Assembly: GCF_900605015.1 (NCBI RefSeq) | Contig: NZ_LR027573.1 | Coordinates: 239,418 to 303,417 of the forward strand | Source: Olsenella sp. Marseille-P4559 | GTDB lineage: Bacteria > Actinomycetota > Coriobacteriia > Coriobacteriales > Atopobiaceae | DNA length: 64,000 nt | Reading direction: 5' to 3' | Shown here: piece by piece, positions 7,553 through 16,639 of the stretch | How the letters are laid out: every line of letters starts with the position of its first letter | How positions within the stretch are numbered: the first letter of the stretch is position 1 | The notes under the pieces: model-generated | What the model saw: the letters and a program-made list of their open reading frames with translations, nothing else | Databases searched by the model: none | Told to the model about the DNA's origin: nothing | Position numbers and translations under genes: made by a program

Positions 7553-10108
7553 TTACGCCTTCTTGCGCCGAGAGGAGCTCGCACCGCGGCCGGATGCGCC
7601 ACCGCGGCCCGTTGCTCTCCCGCGGCTCGAGCCCCCCTTGCGCCCGCGGGCGCCACCGCTGGCAGCCGCCTTCTTCTCCCTGCTCGGGCAATCCATGTTC
7701 ACGCAGATGCGCCACGGTCCCCTCTGCGTCACAACCTCGACGATGGGGGCGCCGCACTCGGGGCACGTCTCGCCCGTGGCGTGCAGCTCGCCACGCTGCG
7801 GCAACGGATAGCTGGTGCCGCACTCGTCATAGTTGGTGCAGCGGATAAAGCGCTTGCCGCTCTTCTCGGACTTGTGCGCCACCAGATCTCCGTGACGGCC
7901 GGCTGCCTTGCAGGCGCCGCACTCCCCCACCACGATGTCAGGCTCGCGGTTGGTGGGGCACGCCGGATTGATGCACGTCTCGTACGGGCGGTTGCGGAAC
8001 GGATGCACCTTCACACGTGGCGCTCCGCACTCCGGGCACACGCCTGCCGTACCCTCGATGGGCTCGACGCGCCCCTTGGGCAGTGGATACGTCACGTCGC
8101 AGTCGGGCCAGCCCATGCATCCCGCAAAGCTCCCGCGCGTCTTGGCAGAAGTCTTCACCACCAGGTCGCGACCGCACTTGGGACACACGCCAATCTTCGC
8201 ATCGGCGGTGACGGCGTCAGCGATGGCCTCGGAAAGGTCGTCCTTGTGGTCGACAAGCCCGTCCATCATGCCGGCGAGAAGCGCACGCGAGTGGTCGACC
8301 ACCTGCGCCTGCGTGTCTGCGCCCTCGGCGACCTTGGTCATGTCGCCCTCGAGCTCGGCGGTCATCTCGGGCGTAGTGATGCGCGGCGCGTAGTTGGTGA
8401 GCGCATCGATGATGGCCATCCCCAGCTTGCTGGGCTCGGCAGGATCGTTCTTAAGGTACTTCACGTCATAGAGGCGCTGGATGATCGAGGCGCGCGTGGA
8501 CTTGGTGCCAAGCCCGCGCCTCTCCATCTCCTGGATGAGCTTGCCCTGGCTGTAGCGCGCGGGCGGCTCCGTCTGCTTGGCGTCGAGCGCCATCGACAAG
8601 ACGTCGCAGGTGTCACCCTCGTTGAGCTCAGGCAGCTGGTCGTCCTTCTTAAGGCCGTAGGGATAGATGGCACGAAATCCCGGCACGGCAAGGACGTTGC
8701 CCGTAGCAACGAAGGGCTCGCCGGCGACATCAAACTCGACCTTCGTGCCGGCGATGGTAGCCGACCCCATGAGCGTGGCCAAAAAGCGGCGCGCAATGAG
8801 GTTGTAGAGCTTCCACTCCGCAGGCTGAAGGCTGTCAGGATTCGCGGCACCCGTGGGGTAGATGGGCGGGTGGTCGGTGGTCTCCTGCTTGCCGCGCGTC
8901 GCATGGAGCGCGCCCTGGCCGAGAAGCGCCTTGCACGTGGGCGCAAATTGCGGCACCGAGGAGAGCGTGCGCACGCATTCCCGTAGGTCAAGCGAGGATG
9001 GATAGACGGTGTTGTCCACGCGTGGATACGAGATGAGACCGTCCATGTAGAGCGACTCGGCAAGGCGCATGGCGCGCGCGGGCGAGATGCCCTCTGCTGC
9101 GGCAGCCGCCTGCATGGACGTGGTGTTAAAGGGTGCCGGCGGGCTCACGCGACGGCTCTTGCGGGTGACTGCGGTGACCCTGGCGGCATTCGCACCTTGC
9201 ACGTGATCGTATGCCGCCTGGGCGGCGTCGTGGTCCGAGAAGCGCGCGGTGGCGTGCGTGATGCGGAACGGGTCGGAGCCGTCGTGGGCGGCCTCGCCCG
9301 AGAGAACCCAGTAGTCCTCGGGCACGAAGGCCATGCGCTCACGCTCACGCTCGACAACCAGGGCAAGCGTGGGCGTCTGGACGCGGCCGGCAGAGCGGGT
9401 GTTGCCCAGGCCACCAAAGCGCACGCAGGTGAGGTAGCGCGTGAGCACCGCACCCCAGATGAGGTCGATGTGCTGGCGGCTCTCGCCGGCGTCGGCGAGG
9501 TCCTGGTCAAGTGCCACAAGGTTATCGAAGGCATGGTCAATCTCGGCCTTTGTGAAGGCCGAGTAGCGCGCGCGTGAGACGGCTATGGCCGGTGCCACGG
9601 AGAGAATCTGCTTGAGCGCGTCCGAGCCGATGAGTTCTCCCTCGCGATCGAAGTCTGTGCCGATAATCACAGAGTCTGCCTTCTTGGCGAGGTTCTTGAG
9701 CGAGCGGATGATCTCCTTCTCGGCAGGGAGCTTCTCGATGGGGGCCCAGACAAGGTACGGCAGGCTCGGGATCTTCCAACCCTTGATGTCGACGCCGTCG
9801 ACCAGGAAGGGCTTGTGCTTGGTGGCAAACGGTGGGCGTGACAGTCCGTCGGGCACGTCTGCCGGGATGTGCTCGCCTTCTGCGGTAAGGCCGTACCAGC
9901 CCTCCTCAAGGTCAAACTTGAGCTCGGGCGGGAAGTCCGGCTGCATGATGTGGCCGCGAAGGCCTATGGTCACCCAATCCTCTCCGCCTTTCCTAAAGCG
10001 GTAGATGGGCGTGTTGTAGACCTTGTCCGCCTTGGGCTTGCCAGACTCTGAGAGGAGCCTCGCAATCTGCTGGGCGGCATCGTTCTTCTCGGTGACGACA
10101 AGGATCAA
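7553..10108 (-). CDS. topA: Type IA DNA topoisomerase, archaeal-type TopA with C-terminal zinc ribbons
   Basis: 851 residues, beginning with TTG (GAGG upstream) directly at the Toprim strand ILVVTEKND. Relaxes negatively supercoiled DNA. Visible: Toprim acidic motif TDFDREGELIG at 151-161, active-site region GLISYPRVDNTVYP with catalytic Tyr361, and four Cys4-type zinc ribbons between ~660 and 830 (CPKCG, CPECGAP, CGACK, CPECGAP). A Gly/Arg/Ser-rich basic tail ends the protein. The start and the active-site block resemble archaeal topoisomerase I more than the usual bacterial TopA, which starts differently and is longer on the N-terminal side. It is the last gene of the Tat block, 44 bases after tatC. 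Confidence 0.92.
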   Translation of the reverse strand: MILVVTEKNDAAQQIARLLSESGKPKADKVYNTPIYRFRKGGEDWVTIGLRGHIMQPDFPPELKFDLEEGWYGLTAEGEHIPADVPDGLSRPPFATKHKPFLVDGVDIKGWKIPSLPYLVWAPIEKLPAEKEIIRSLKNLAKKADSVIIGTDFDREGELIGSDALKQILSVAPAIAVSRARYSAFTKAEIDHAFDNLVALDQDLADAGESRQHIDLIWGAVLTRYLTCVRFGGLGNTRSAGRVQTPTLALVVERERERMAFVPEDYWVLSGEAAHDGSDPFRITHATARFSDHDAAQAAYDHVQGANAARVTAVTRKSRRVSPPAPFNTTSMQAAAAAEGISPARAMRLAESLYMDGLISYPRVDNTVYPSSLDLRECVRTLSSVPQFAPTCKALLGQGALHATRGKQETTDHPPIYPTGAANPDSLQPAEWKLYNLIARRFLATLMGSATIAGTKVEFDVAGEPFVATGNVLAVPGFRAIYPYGLKKDDQLPELNEGDTCDVLSMALDAKQTEPPARYSQGKLIQEMERRGLGTKSTRASIIQRLYDVKYLKNDPAEPSKLGMAIIDALTNYAPRITTPEMTAELEGDMTKVAEGADTQAQVVDHSRALLAGMMDGLVDHKDDLSEAIADAVTADAKIGVCPKCGRDLVVKTSAKTRGSFAGCMGWPDCDVTYPLPKGRVEPIEGTAGVCPECGAPRVKVHPFRNRPYETCINPACPTNREPDIVVGECGACKAAGRHGDLVAHKSEKSGKRFIRCTNYDECGTSYPLPQRGELHATGETCPECGAPIVEVVTQRGPWRICVNMDCPSREKKAAASGGARGRKGGSSRGRATGRGGASGRGASSSRRKKA

Positions 10109-10152
10109 AGGAGATTACCTCGCTTGCATCGTGACGGCAGAGCCCCCCTAGT

Positions 10153-10941
10153 TTAAAGCTTGTCGAGCTCTGCGTTCTCGTAGTCCTCGCGGGTCCACTT
10201 GAGGGCCTGCTTGCCGTCGCGCGCAATGATGACGTAACGGGCAATGGCGAGGGCCACCTCGTACAGGCCGATAAGCGCGGCAAACATGAGAACCATGGTC
10301 ACGGGCGAGGCGTCGGGCGTGACAACGGCCGAAAGCACCATGAGGCCAACGTAGATGTAGCGCCACTGGGAGCGGAAGGTCTTGTACGGCACGATGTGCA
10401 GGATCGAGAGGTAGAAGATCACAAGCGGCAGCTCGAACGCAATGCCAAAGCCGACCTCGAGCAGCATGTAGATGTTGAGGTAGTCCTCGGCGTCGGCTAG
10501 GTTGTTCGCAAACTCGAAGGACTGGTCGAGTAGCCACCCGAACGCCGCAGGCTGAATTACGTAGTAGCAGAAGACCATGCCGATAAAGAACAGGGCGACA
10601 AGGGCTGCCACCGTGGGCACGACCCACTTGCGCTCCTTGGGCTTGAGCGCCGGCATGATAAAGGCCATGACTTCCCAGATGATGATGGGTGTGCAGATGA
10701 TCATCGCGAAGAACACGGCGACCTTGAAGCGGATGGTAAAGCCGCCGAGCGCGGTGAGAACGTAGAGGTCGCCGCCGCGCATGGCCTCCCTGATCTGGTC
10801 GATCATGATGTCGATGAGGGTGGGGGTGGCAAAGTAGACGATGACCGCCACCGTAAGGAGCGAGACCACGATTATGGTGAGCCTGCGACGAAGCTCTCCC
10901 AGGTGGTCCATGATGGGCATGCGTGCTGATCCGATGGGCAT
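10153..10941 (-). CDS. tatC: Sec-independent protein translocase TatC
   Basis: 262 residues with six membrane segments. The N-terminal MDHLGELRRRL motif and the conserved FxPAL-type region (MPALKPKERKW, with glutamate in the first loop) are diagnostic. TatC binds the twin-arginine signal peptide and forms the core of the translocase with TatA. Directly downstream of tatA (21 bases), so the two make the minimal TatAC system typical of Gram-positive bacteria. Confidence 0.95.
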   Translation of the reverse strand: MPIGSARMPIMDHLGELRRRLTIIVVSLLTVAVIVYFATPTLIDIMIDQIREAMRGGDLYVLTALGGFTIRFKVAVFFAMIICTPIIIWEVMAFIMPALKPKERKWVVPTVAALVALFFIGMVFCYYVIQPAAFGWLLDQSFEFANNLADAEDYLNIYMLLEVGFGIAFELPLVIFYLSILHIVPYKTFRSQWRYIYVGLMVLSAVVTPDASPVTMVLMFAALIGLYEVALAIARYVIIARDGKQALKWTREDYENAELDKL

Positions 10942-10962
10942 GGTGGTATGGGGAGCGGGGCG

Positions 10963-11619
10963 CTAGGCCTGCTGCTCGCCGGCCTCCTCTCCGTTTGCTG
11001 CAGAAACGTTGGTGCTGGTCACGGGGGTCACGTCGGTAGTCGCGGCCTTCTCAGCCTCAGCGGCCTGCTCGCGACGACGCCTGGGGCTCATCGCGTAGAG
11101 GTCGGCGGCCGTCGTGGGCTTGGGCTCCTCGGGCGCCGCCCTGGACGCCTCTGCGGCGGGCGTGGCCGCGGCCTCGGCAGACGTAGGCGCGATGTCGGCG
11201 TCGGCATCAGCATCGGCATCGCTCGCCGCAGCTTCGGTGGCGGCGGCCTTCTCGGGCGCCACCGCAGCCGCGTTGGCCTTGGCCTTCTCAGCGGCGGCAC
11301 GCTCGGCCTCGAGACGCTTCTTGCGCTCGGCGAACGTCTCGGTCTTAGGCGTGGATTTGGGGGCACCGGAATCCTCGATGTCCGCGTCCTCCTCTTCGCT
11401 GCGCTTGCGGTTGGGCTTCTTGGGCGAGTCGCTCATGGCCTCGGTCGCGGGATCAACGATCTCGGTCTGCACGACCTGCGTGAAGCCCTCCTGGGCGTTT
11501 CTGAACTGCCGCAGCGCGCGGCCGATGGTGCGCCCCATCCCAGGCAGCTTGTCTGGCCCAAAGATGAGAAATGCGAAGAGCAGGATGAGAGCGAGCTCTG
11601 ACTCTCCAATGCCAAACAC
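10963..11619 (-). CDS. tatA: Twin-arginine translocase subunit TatA/TatB
   Basis: Residues 1-60 are a TatA/B module: a short transmembrane helix, the FGP hinge in FLIFGPDKLPG, and an amphipathic helix (RTIGRALRQFRNAQ). The remaining ~150 residues are Ala/Glu/Lys/Asp-rich and low complexity, giving 218 residues, longer than most TatA proteins and nearer TatB size. The Asp-Ala repeat near residue 135 probably comes from a slippage-prone sequence. Sits immediately upstream of tatC. Confidence 0.9.
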   Translation of the reverse strand: MFGIGESELALILLFAFLIFGPDKLPGMGRTIGRALRQFRNAQEGFTQVVQTEIVDPATEAMSDSPKKPNRKRSEEEDADIEDSGAPKSTPKTETFAERKKRLEAERAAAEKAKANAAAVAPEKAAATEAAASDADADADADIAPTSAEAAATPAAEASRAAPEEPKPTTAADLYAMSPRRRREQAAEAEKAATTDVTPVTSTNVSAANGEEAGEQQA

Positions 11620-11687
11620 GATCGGTTTCCTCCAGCATGGATCGAATTCCTACACTCCCCCCACGAGCGAGGGGTCTTGGGACGCGG

Positions 11688-12005
11688 CTATTCCTGTCCG
11701 GTAACGTTGAGGTCGGCACCCACGCCCAAAAGCGAGAGTACGCGCGCGACGTTTCTCTGCGGGCGCTCCACCGAGAGCGCACGACCCTGCTCCTTGGCGT
11801 GATGCGCCGCACCCACAAGGACACCGATCCCCGTGGAGTCGATGTAGGGCACGTCGGCCAAATCGATTGCGAGCGACCCCTCGCCAGAGGCGAGCTGCTC
11901 GTCAAGCACATCGCGCAGCGCCGAGGCGTTGGAGACGTCGACCTCACCAGAGACTGCCACGCGGCAGCCCCCCTCGATGGGTGTAGTTGAGATGTTGATG
12001 CTCAT
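11688..12005 (-). CDS. STAS-domain anti-sigma factor antagonist
   Basis: 105 residues, the exact size of SpoIIAA/RsbV proteins. The phosphorylatable serine is Ser57 in DSTGIG. Such proteins release an anti-sigma kinase when unphosphorylated. No anti-sigma kinase or sigma factor is adjacent, so its partner is elsewhere. GGGAAGGGGAAC precedes the ATG. Confidence 0.88.
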   Translation of the reverse strand: MSINISTTPIEGGCRVAVSGEVDVSNASALRDVLDEQLASGEGSLAIDLADVPYIDSTGIGVLVGAAHHAKEQGRALSVERPQRNVARVLSLLGVGADLNVTGQE

Positions 12006-12020
12006 GAATGTTCCCCTTCC

Positions 12021-12932
12021 CTAGAATCCGGTGCCAGAGAGGTTGTTTAGTGTGTCCGTGAGACCCTTCGCGCCGGTCTCGCCCGAAGACGAGGAGGGCG
12101 TCGCGGACGTCGACGTGCCGGTCGTACTGCTCGACGAGGACTCGAGCGCGGCCAGGCGCTGCGTGGCGTAGGACTTTGCACCGTACTCGTCGTTGGGATC
12201 ATTGTCGATGGCGTTCTGATAGGAGGCCTTGGCGGATTCCTTGTCGCCGGAGTACTCCTGGACCATGCCGAGGTTTGCCCAGGCGGGAGCATATGCGGGC
12301 GAGTCCTGCGTGAGTGTCTCAAGATCGGTCATCGCCTCGCTCGTCTCGCCCTCGTAGAGCTTGCAGAGCGCTATGTCCACGCGCACTGCGTCGGAATCCT
12401 TGAGGCCGAGGTACTGCTCGTAGTAGCCAATGGCCTTCTCGAGCAGTTCGTTGCCATGGGTGGTATCATCGTCTGAAGAGGACGCCGAGAGGACCGAAGC
12501 ACCCCAGCGCATGTAGTTGCGGCCGAGGTTGAGCAGGGTCGCGAGGTTCGTGTTGTCGGAGGCGAGCTTGGACTCGAGCTCCGAGACAGTGTCTTGGTAC
12601 TTGGCATCGACGGCAGCTGCGCCGGTCACGGAGCTTGAGTCGGTCGCGCTTGAATCCGTGGAGTCCGAGCTGCTGTCCGAGTTTGAGTCCTCGGAGCTGC
12701 CCTGCTCGGCCTGCTGGTTGTTGGAGAAGGCCGTGGAGAGCGTGGGCAGCATGAGCGAGACGACCATGAGAGCGGCAAAGACGACAATGACGACCTTGGT
12801 GGGCGTGGAGAGGTTGCTTGAGGACTGCGCCCCACCCTTGCTGGAGGAAGAGGAGCCGCCCTTGGCCCTTGCCGAGGCAGCGCCTTTCGAAGCGCCCTTC
12901 TTGTGCACCTTATTGCTTGGCTTCTTCGACAT
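12021..12932 (-). CDS. Membrane-anchored TPR-repeat protein
   Basis: About 303 residues from ATG 12932 (GGAGGG eleven bases upstream; the frame is open further but without a better start). Order: a Lys/Ser/Ala-rich cytoplasmic tail, one membrane helix at ~45-67 (VVIVVFAALMVVSLMLP), a Ser/Asp-rich linker of ~45 residues, then about three tetratricopeptide-like helical repeats (e.g. YAPAWANLGMVQEYSGDKES), and a Ser/Thr-rich end. Likely a scaffold at the outer face of the membrane. First gene of the STAS-tatA-tatC-topA run. Confidence 0.75.
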   Translation of the reverse strand: MSKKPSNKVHKKGASKGAASARAKGGSSSSSKGGAQSSSNLSTPTKVVIVVFAALMVVSLMLPTLSTAFSNNQQAEQGSSEDSNSDSSSDSTDSSATDSSSVTGAAAVDAKYQDTVSELESKLASDNTNLATLLNLGRNYMRWGASVLSASSSDDDTTHGNELLEKAIGYYEQYLGLKDSDAVRVDIALCKLYEGETSEAMTDLETLTQDSPAYAPAWANLGMVQEYSGDKESAKASYQNAIDNDPNDEYGAKSYATQRLAALESSSSSTTGTSTSATPSSSSGETGAKGLTDTLNNLSGTGF

Positions 12933-13261
12933 GCCCGAGAAATCCCTCCGTGTTGACCTACGCCCGACGAACCGAGAGCTGGCCCGCCCCTCTCGCACTA
13001 CGCCGCAAGCAGCGCCGTTTGTGACTCTTTAATGTAAGCCACATCCGGCCCTCCCACGCGAGCGATGCGCGCGCTTCCCGATTCTACAGAACTCTGCGGA
13101 ACCGTCGGAGCGCAAGCCAAATGCCACTCCCATGCTATGCAACGGCTTCCCGAACGAAAAATACATTCTGGAGACCGTTGCCATATAAGCATTGTATGGG
13201 TAGTTCCTCTCGGCGAACTGGCTGGCGAACGGAACCAAACAATCTGCGCCGGACGAACCGC

Positions 13262-14560
13262 CTACTCTGCCTTGCCCTCGCGCTCCGCCTTGGCAAGGCG
13301 CGCCGAGACGAGTTTGACCGCCAGCACAAAGACATCGAGCGCAGCGCCGAGGTCCTCGAGGGACGGATACGTGGGGGCAATGCGGATGTTGGTGTCCTCG
13401 GGGTCGCGACCGTAGGGCCAGGTGGCGCCGGCGGGCGTGAGTTTTACGCCAAGCACTGCGGCCATCGCAACGATTGCCTTGGCCGAGCCCTTGGGGCCGT
13501 CGAACGAAACGAAGTATCCGCCGTGGGGGTTGCTCCAGGTGGCGCAATCCAACCCGTCGAGGCCGGCGTGGAGCTTCTCCTGCACCAGCTCGAAGCGCGG
13601 GCGCACGATTTGGGCATGCTTCTCCATGTGGACCTTGATACCATCGAGGTCCTCGAGCAAACGCACGTGCGCGAACTGCGAGACCTTCTCGGGCGAGACG
13701 CGCATCACCGAGAAGGCTGCGCGGATCTCAGCCATGTCGGCGGAGCTTGCGGTGACAAACGCGATGCCCGAGCTGGGGAACGTCACCTTGGCCGTGGAGC
13801 CAAACTCGTAGACCATGTCGCTCTTGCCGGCTTCGGCCAGGGCATCGAAGATGTTGAGCAGGTGGTCGCCCTCACCCTCGAAGGTATGCACCACATAGGC
13901 GTTATCCCAGAAGATGCGGAAGTCGGGCGCCGCAGGCGTGAGCGCGGCAAACTTGCGCACGACAGCGTTGGAGTAGGTGATGCCGGTGGGGTTGGCATAC
14001 TTGGGGACGCACCAGATGCCCTTGACCGCGGGGTCATTCTCGACCAGGCGCTTCACCACTGCCATATCCGGGCCGTCCTCAAGCATGGGAACGGGGATGT
14101 TCTCGATGCCATAGTGAGCCGTGACCTTGAAGTGGCGATCGTAGCCGGGCGAGGGGCAGAGGAACTTGACCTTGCCCTGCTGGTTCCAGGGCTTGTTGCT
14201 GCCGATGCCATGCGTGAAGGCATTGCAGACGACGTCGTGCATGAGGTTAAGACTGGAGGAACCGTTCACGATCACGTTCTTGGGATCGACGTCCAGGATC
14301 TGCGCGGCGAGGGCGCGCGCAGAGGGAAGGCCATCCGGAGCACCGTAGTTGTCAACGGCAACGCCCTGGTCATCCATCTCGGTCGAGGAGCTAAGGACGT
14401 CGAGCATGGGCTTGGAAAGGGCGGTCTGCTCGGGACTGGGCTTGCCTCGGGCCATGTCCAGCTTGAGTTCCAGGGAGCGGAGGCGGTCCGCCTCCTTCTC
14501 GAGCTGTGCAATCTCTTGCGTAAGGTCTTGGTCTGACATGAGCTCGTATGCGGTGGGCAT
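13262..14560 (-). CDS. Aspartate aminotransferase, class I PLP fold (type Ic, MocR-like group)
   Basis: 432 residues. The PLP lysine is Lys258 in GSTAKVTF; the aspartate and tyrosine partners are in FWDNAYVVH (~218-226), and GRDPEDTNIRIAPT carries the substrate-binding arginine. These match the actinobacterial aspartate aminotransferase group exemplified by Corynebacterium AspT rather than AspC. Transfers the amino group between aspartate and 2-oxoglutarate. Apparently monocistronic; divergent from a small hypothetical gene. Confidence 0.88.
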   Translation of the reverse strand: MPTAYELMSDQDLTQEIAQLEKEADRLRSLELKLDMARGKPSPEQTALSKPMLDVLSSSTEMDDQGVAVDNYGAPDGLPSARALAAQILDVDPKNVIVNGSSSLNLMHDVVCNAFTHGIGSNKPWNQQGKVKFLCPSPGYDRHFKVTAHYGIENIPVPMLEDGPDMAVVKRLVENDPAVKGIWCVPKYANPTGITYSNAVVRKFAALTPAAPDFRIFWDNAYVVHTFEGEGDHLLNIFDALAEAGKSDMVYEFGSTAKVTFPSSGIAFVTASSADMAEIRAAFSVMRVSPEKVSQFAHVRLLEDLDGIKVHMEKHAQIVRPRFELVQEKLHAGLDGLDCATWSNPHGGYFVSFDGPKGSAKAIVAMAAVLGVKLTPAGATWPYGRDPEDTNIRIAPTYPSLEDLGAALDVFVLAVKLVSARLAKAEREGKAE

Positions 14561-14662
14561 GGGCCCCTCCTCGTGAAAACGTTGCTAAATGATGCGGCTC
14601 CGAGCAGAAGAAGTATAGCGCGCCGACTCGCATACCAAATGCAGCTGCTACCATGTGTAACC

Positions 14663-14968
14663 ATGATGAGAAACAGTAACAGCCACCGGCACCAAACCGC
14701 GCGCAGCGTCACCCATGGTGGCCTGCGCTCCAAGGAGTATGGCGACCTTCAGCAGCTGGTAAACGAGCTCTACGCGCATAACATGTCCGGCACGGTGACA
14801 AAGATTGATGTGCTGTCACGCGCCGAGATCGATGACCTCTGCGATGACCTTATGGAGGTCGTGGACCTGCTGCCTGCGGGACACTACAAGCGCGGACGAC
14901 TTTGCGACCAACTCAACAGTATTGTGACTGCCCATGGATGGGGCAACGCATACGGAACGGTGGAGTAG
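14663..14968 (+). CDS. Hypothetical protein, ~101 residues
   Basis: I do not recognise this protein. Its C-terminal 75 residues look well formed and acidic (SKEYGDLQQLVNELYAHN; ELMEVVDLLPAGHYKRGRL is approximated by EVVDLLPAGHYKRGRL), probably all helical. The ATG at 14663 has no good Shine-Dalgarno, so the start is uncertain. Convergent with the glutaredoxin gene, with which it shares a terminator. Confidence 0.6.
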   Translation: MMRNSNSHRHQTARSVTHGGLRSKEYGDLQQLVNELYAHNMSGTVTKIDVLSRAEIDDLCDDLMEVVDLLPAGHYKRGRLCDQLNSIVTAHGWGNAYGTVE

Positions 14969-14993
14969 GCGCCTTGGGCTCCCGCCTAAGAGT

Positions 14994-15034
14994 GCTGCCG
15001 GCGCGTCACCCTCTTGCGGTGGCGCGCCGGCAGC
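14994..15034. terminator. Bidirectional terminator hairpin
   Basis: Near-perfect long stem: GCTGCCGGCGCG ... CGCGCCGGCAGC, extended inside by CACC/GGTG with a seven-base loop. It sits between two convergent genes and can serve both. Confidence 0.7.
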
Positions 15035-15043
15035 GGCTTCGCC

Positions 15044-15367
15044 CTAGAACGAGCAGCCGCCACCAATAGTGCACGACGCACCAGCTGCAGGCGCATCGCC
15101 CTTGTCGCTGGTACCCTCGTCGCCTGCCGAGAACTCGCGGCCGAGGTAGGCAATGATGTCATCAGATTCATACATTGCCGTACCGTCGATGAACAGACAC
15201 GGAACCTGCCGCTTCCCACCCACTTCGACCAGGCGATCGCGATCTTCTTCGGACTCGTCGATGTTGTGGAGCGGTAGCACGATACCGTTGGCATCCATGT
15301 AGCGCAGAACCCTGTGGCAGTAGGGGCAACCGTTCTTTATATAGAGTTGAAGGTCTTTCTCAGCCAT
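15044..15367 (-). CDS. Glutaredoxin-like protein
   Basis: 107 residues. Thioredoxin fold with the CPYC active site at residues 14-17 (YIKNGCPYCHRVLRYMD) and the cis-Pro/GSH-site region RQVPCLFIDGTAMYESDDII. The C-terminal tail (residues ~85-107) is Gly/Ala/Ser-rich and ends SCTIGGGCSF, adding two cysteines not usual for glutaredoxin. Probably a dithiol reductase; the organism may use another low-molecular thiol than glutathione. Confidence 0.85.
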   Translation of the reverse strand: MAEKDLQLYIKNGCPYCHRVLRYMDANGIVLPLHNIDESEEDRDRLVEVGGKRQVPCLFIDGTAMYESDDIIAYLGREFSAGDEGTSDKGDAPAAGASCTIGGGCSF

Positions 15368-15549
15368 GATGCTCCTTTCAGGGAGAGTGTCAGAAACAGT
15401 ACTGACCTGCGTATACCCTGATTGGAGTCTCTGCAGATATGATATTCGTCAAGTTGCAAATCTCCACACGGGTGGGGCGCATCGGCGATGATCGGCCTCA
15501 CGTGGGCCCTGAGTGGGCAAAGTGAGCTCTTGATGCGAGCCCCCAGCGC

Positions 15550-15687
15550 GAATTGACGGTTGGTGGCAGTTTGAGGCAAATCCTTTATGTGAGTGCGTCG
15601 ATGTAGCAAATCGCTGACCTGCAGTTTATCAGAAATGCAATCGTCTGATACTCGGGCCGTCCCCGAAAAACTGCCACCAAACGTAAA
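15550..15687 (+). repeat. 138-bp inverted-repeat element, copy A
   Basis: Begins with TTGACGGTTGGTGGCAGTTT (15553-15572) and ends with its inverted counterpart AAACTGCCACCAAACGT (15668-15684). The interior shares GGCAAATCCTTTATGTGAG, GACCTGCAGTTTATCAG and CTGATACTCGGGC with the other copies. No ORF. Confidence 0.75.
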
Positions 15688-15783
15688 CGTGCACCATTCG
15701 ACGATGGCCGGAGGCGTCAGGGTGCCGTTGGGGGCTCATGTCAGACTCGGGCGACGGGGCACAGGCCGCTGGGTGGCAAGTTT

Positions 15784-15921
15784 TTACGGTTGGTGGCAGT
15801 TTTTGTCGGTACCCCCGAGTAGCAAGCTCTTTGAGATTTGACAAATCGCAGGTAAACGATTTGTAACTAGCTCGATCTCACATAAAAGATTTGCCGCAAA
15901 CTGCCACCAACCGTCAATTCG
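15784..15921 (-). repeat. 138-bp inverted-repeat element, copy B (inverted relative to copy A)
   Basis: Same length and the same termini as copy A, in the opposite orientation (ACGGTTGGTGGCAGTTTT at 15786, AAACTGCCACCAACCGTC at 15898). Together A and B enclose ~96 bases and form one large inverted repeat. No ORF. Confidence 0.75.
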
Positions 15922-15971
15922 TGAATCCAGGTGGTCGCAAAGGGTGCCGAGGCCTCAGTCGGAGCTGCACT

Positions 15972-16109
15972 CTAGAAGAGGTAGTCGAGGATTGGCGAGT
16001 CGGCAAAGAGCGACACGATGGAGGGGATGGCTACGGCCACCAAAACCGCAATACCAATCCACATGCCGATGCCCTTGTCTTGGTCTCCGCCGTGCGTGGG
16101 TATGAGCAT
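15972..16109 (-). CDS. 45-residue single-pass membrane protein
   Basis: Strong ribosome site (GAGGGAG seven bases before ATG 16109). Residues 1-13 are polar (MLIPTHGGDQDKG), 14-38 form one membrane helix, then a short tail. I recognise no family. The composition and ribosome site suggest a real small membrane protein within an otherwise repeat-rich stretch. Confidence 0.5.
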   Translation of the reverse strand: MLIPTHGGDQDKGIGMWIGIAVLVAVAIPSIVSLFADSPILDYLF

Positions 16110-16257
16110 GGGTTTCTCCCTCACATCCAGGAGGCTGCCTGATAGGCGGCCACATCTTCTCCAAGCCAATTGCCCAAGCTGCTGAAGGGCGATATCGTAT
16201 TTCTTGCGGCACAAGGTTTCGCAAAGTAGGAAGCAACTGTAAGACGAAGGGGGTCCC

Positions 16258-16575
16258 ATGGACAACGAGGGATTCTTCCAGCGTGCATACGGTATCGTGC
16301 GACAGATTCCACCCGGAAGGGTTGCCACCTACGGGCAGGTCGCTCGCATGATGGGCGAGCCGCGGAAGGCTCGCTACGTGGGATTTGCCATGCACTCAAG
16401 TCCGGGCCTGGCTGGCGGGGTGCCCTGCCATAGGGTCGTCTTTGCAGACGGGAGCCTTGCCCCAGGGTTTGCCTTTGGTGGACCTGAAGAGCAGCGAAAG
16501 ATGCTCGAGGCAGAAGGCGTTGGATTTCTCGCCAGTGGAAAAGTGGATATGCGTCGGTTTGAGTGGGAGGTATAG
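16258..16575 (+). CDS. MGMT-family DNA-binding protein (alkyltransferase / Ogt C-terminal-type)
   Basis: 105 residues covering only the DNA-binding/active-site domain of O6-alkylguanine-DNA alkyltransferases. PCHRV is intact with the acceptor Cys57, preceded by the Arg-finger helix RVATYGQVARMMGEPRKAR. Alkyltransferase-like proteins of this length usually have Trp or Ala in place of the Cys; here the Cys is kept, so suicidal alkyl transfer is possible. GGGGG precedes the ATG. Confidence 0.88.
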   Translation: MDNEGFFQRAYGIVRQIPPGRVATYGQVARMMGEPRKARYVGFAMHSSPGLAGGVPCHRVVFADGSLAPGFAFGGPEEQRKMLEAEGVGFLASGKVDMRRFEWEV

Positions 16576-16639
16576 AGGCAGCCGCCTCCCACCGAGGAGA
16601 CAGATGCGGTCAAGCCCGTTGGGAGTCCCCCGAAGCGGG

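Noticed and set aside
11150..11260. Functional repeat in the tatA Asp-Ala tract
   Set aside because: A short GCATCG-type microsatellite in a low-complexity tail explains it.
13029..13547. 172-codon minus-strand frame overlapping the aminotransferase end
   Set aside because: Out-of-frame shadow of the aminotransferase with non-coding extension.
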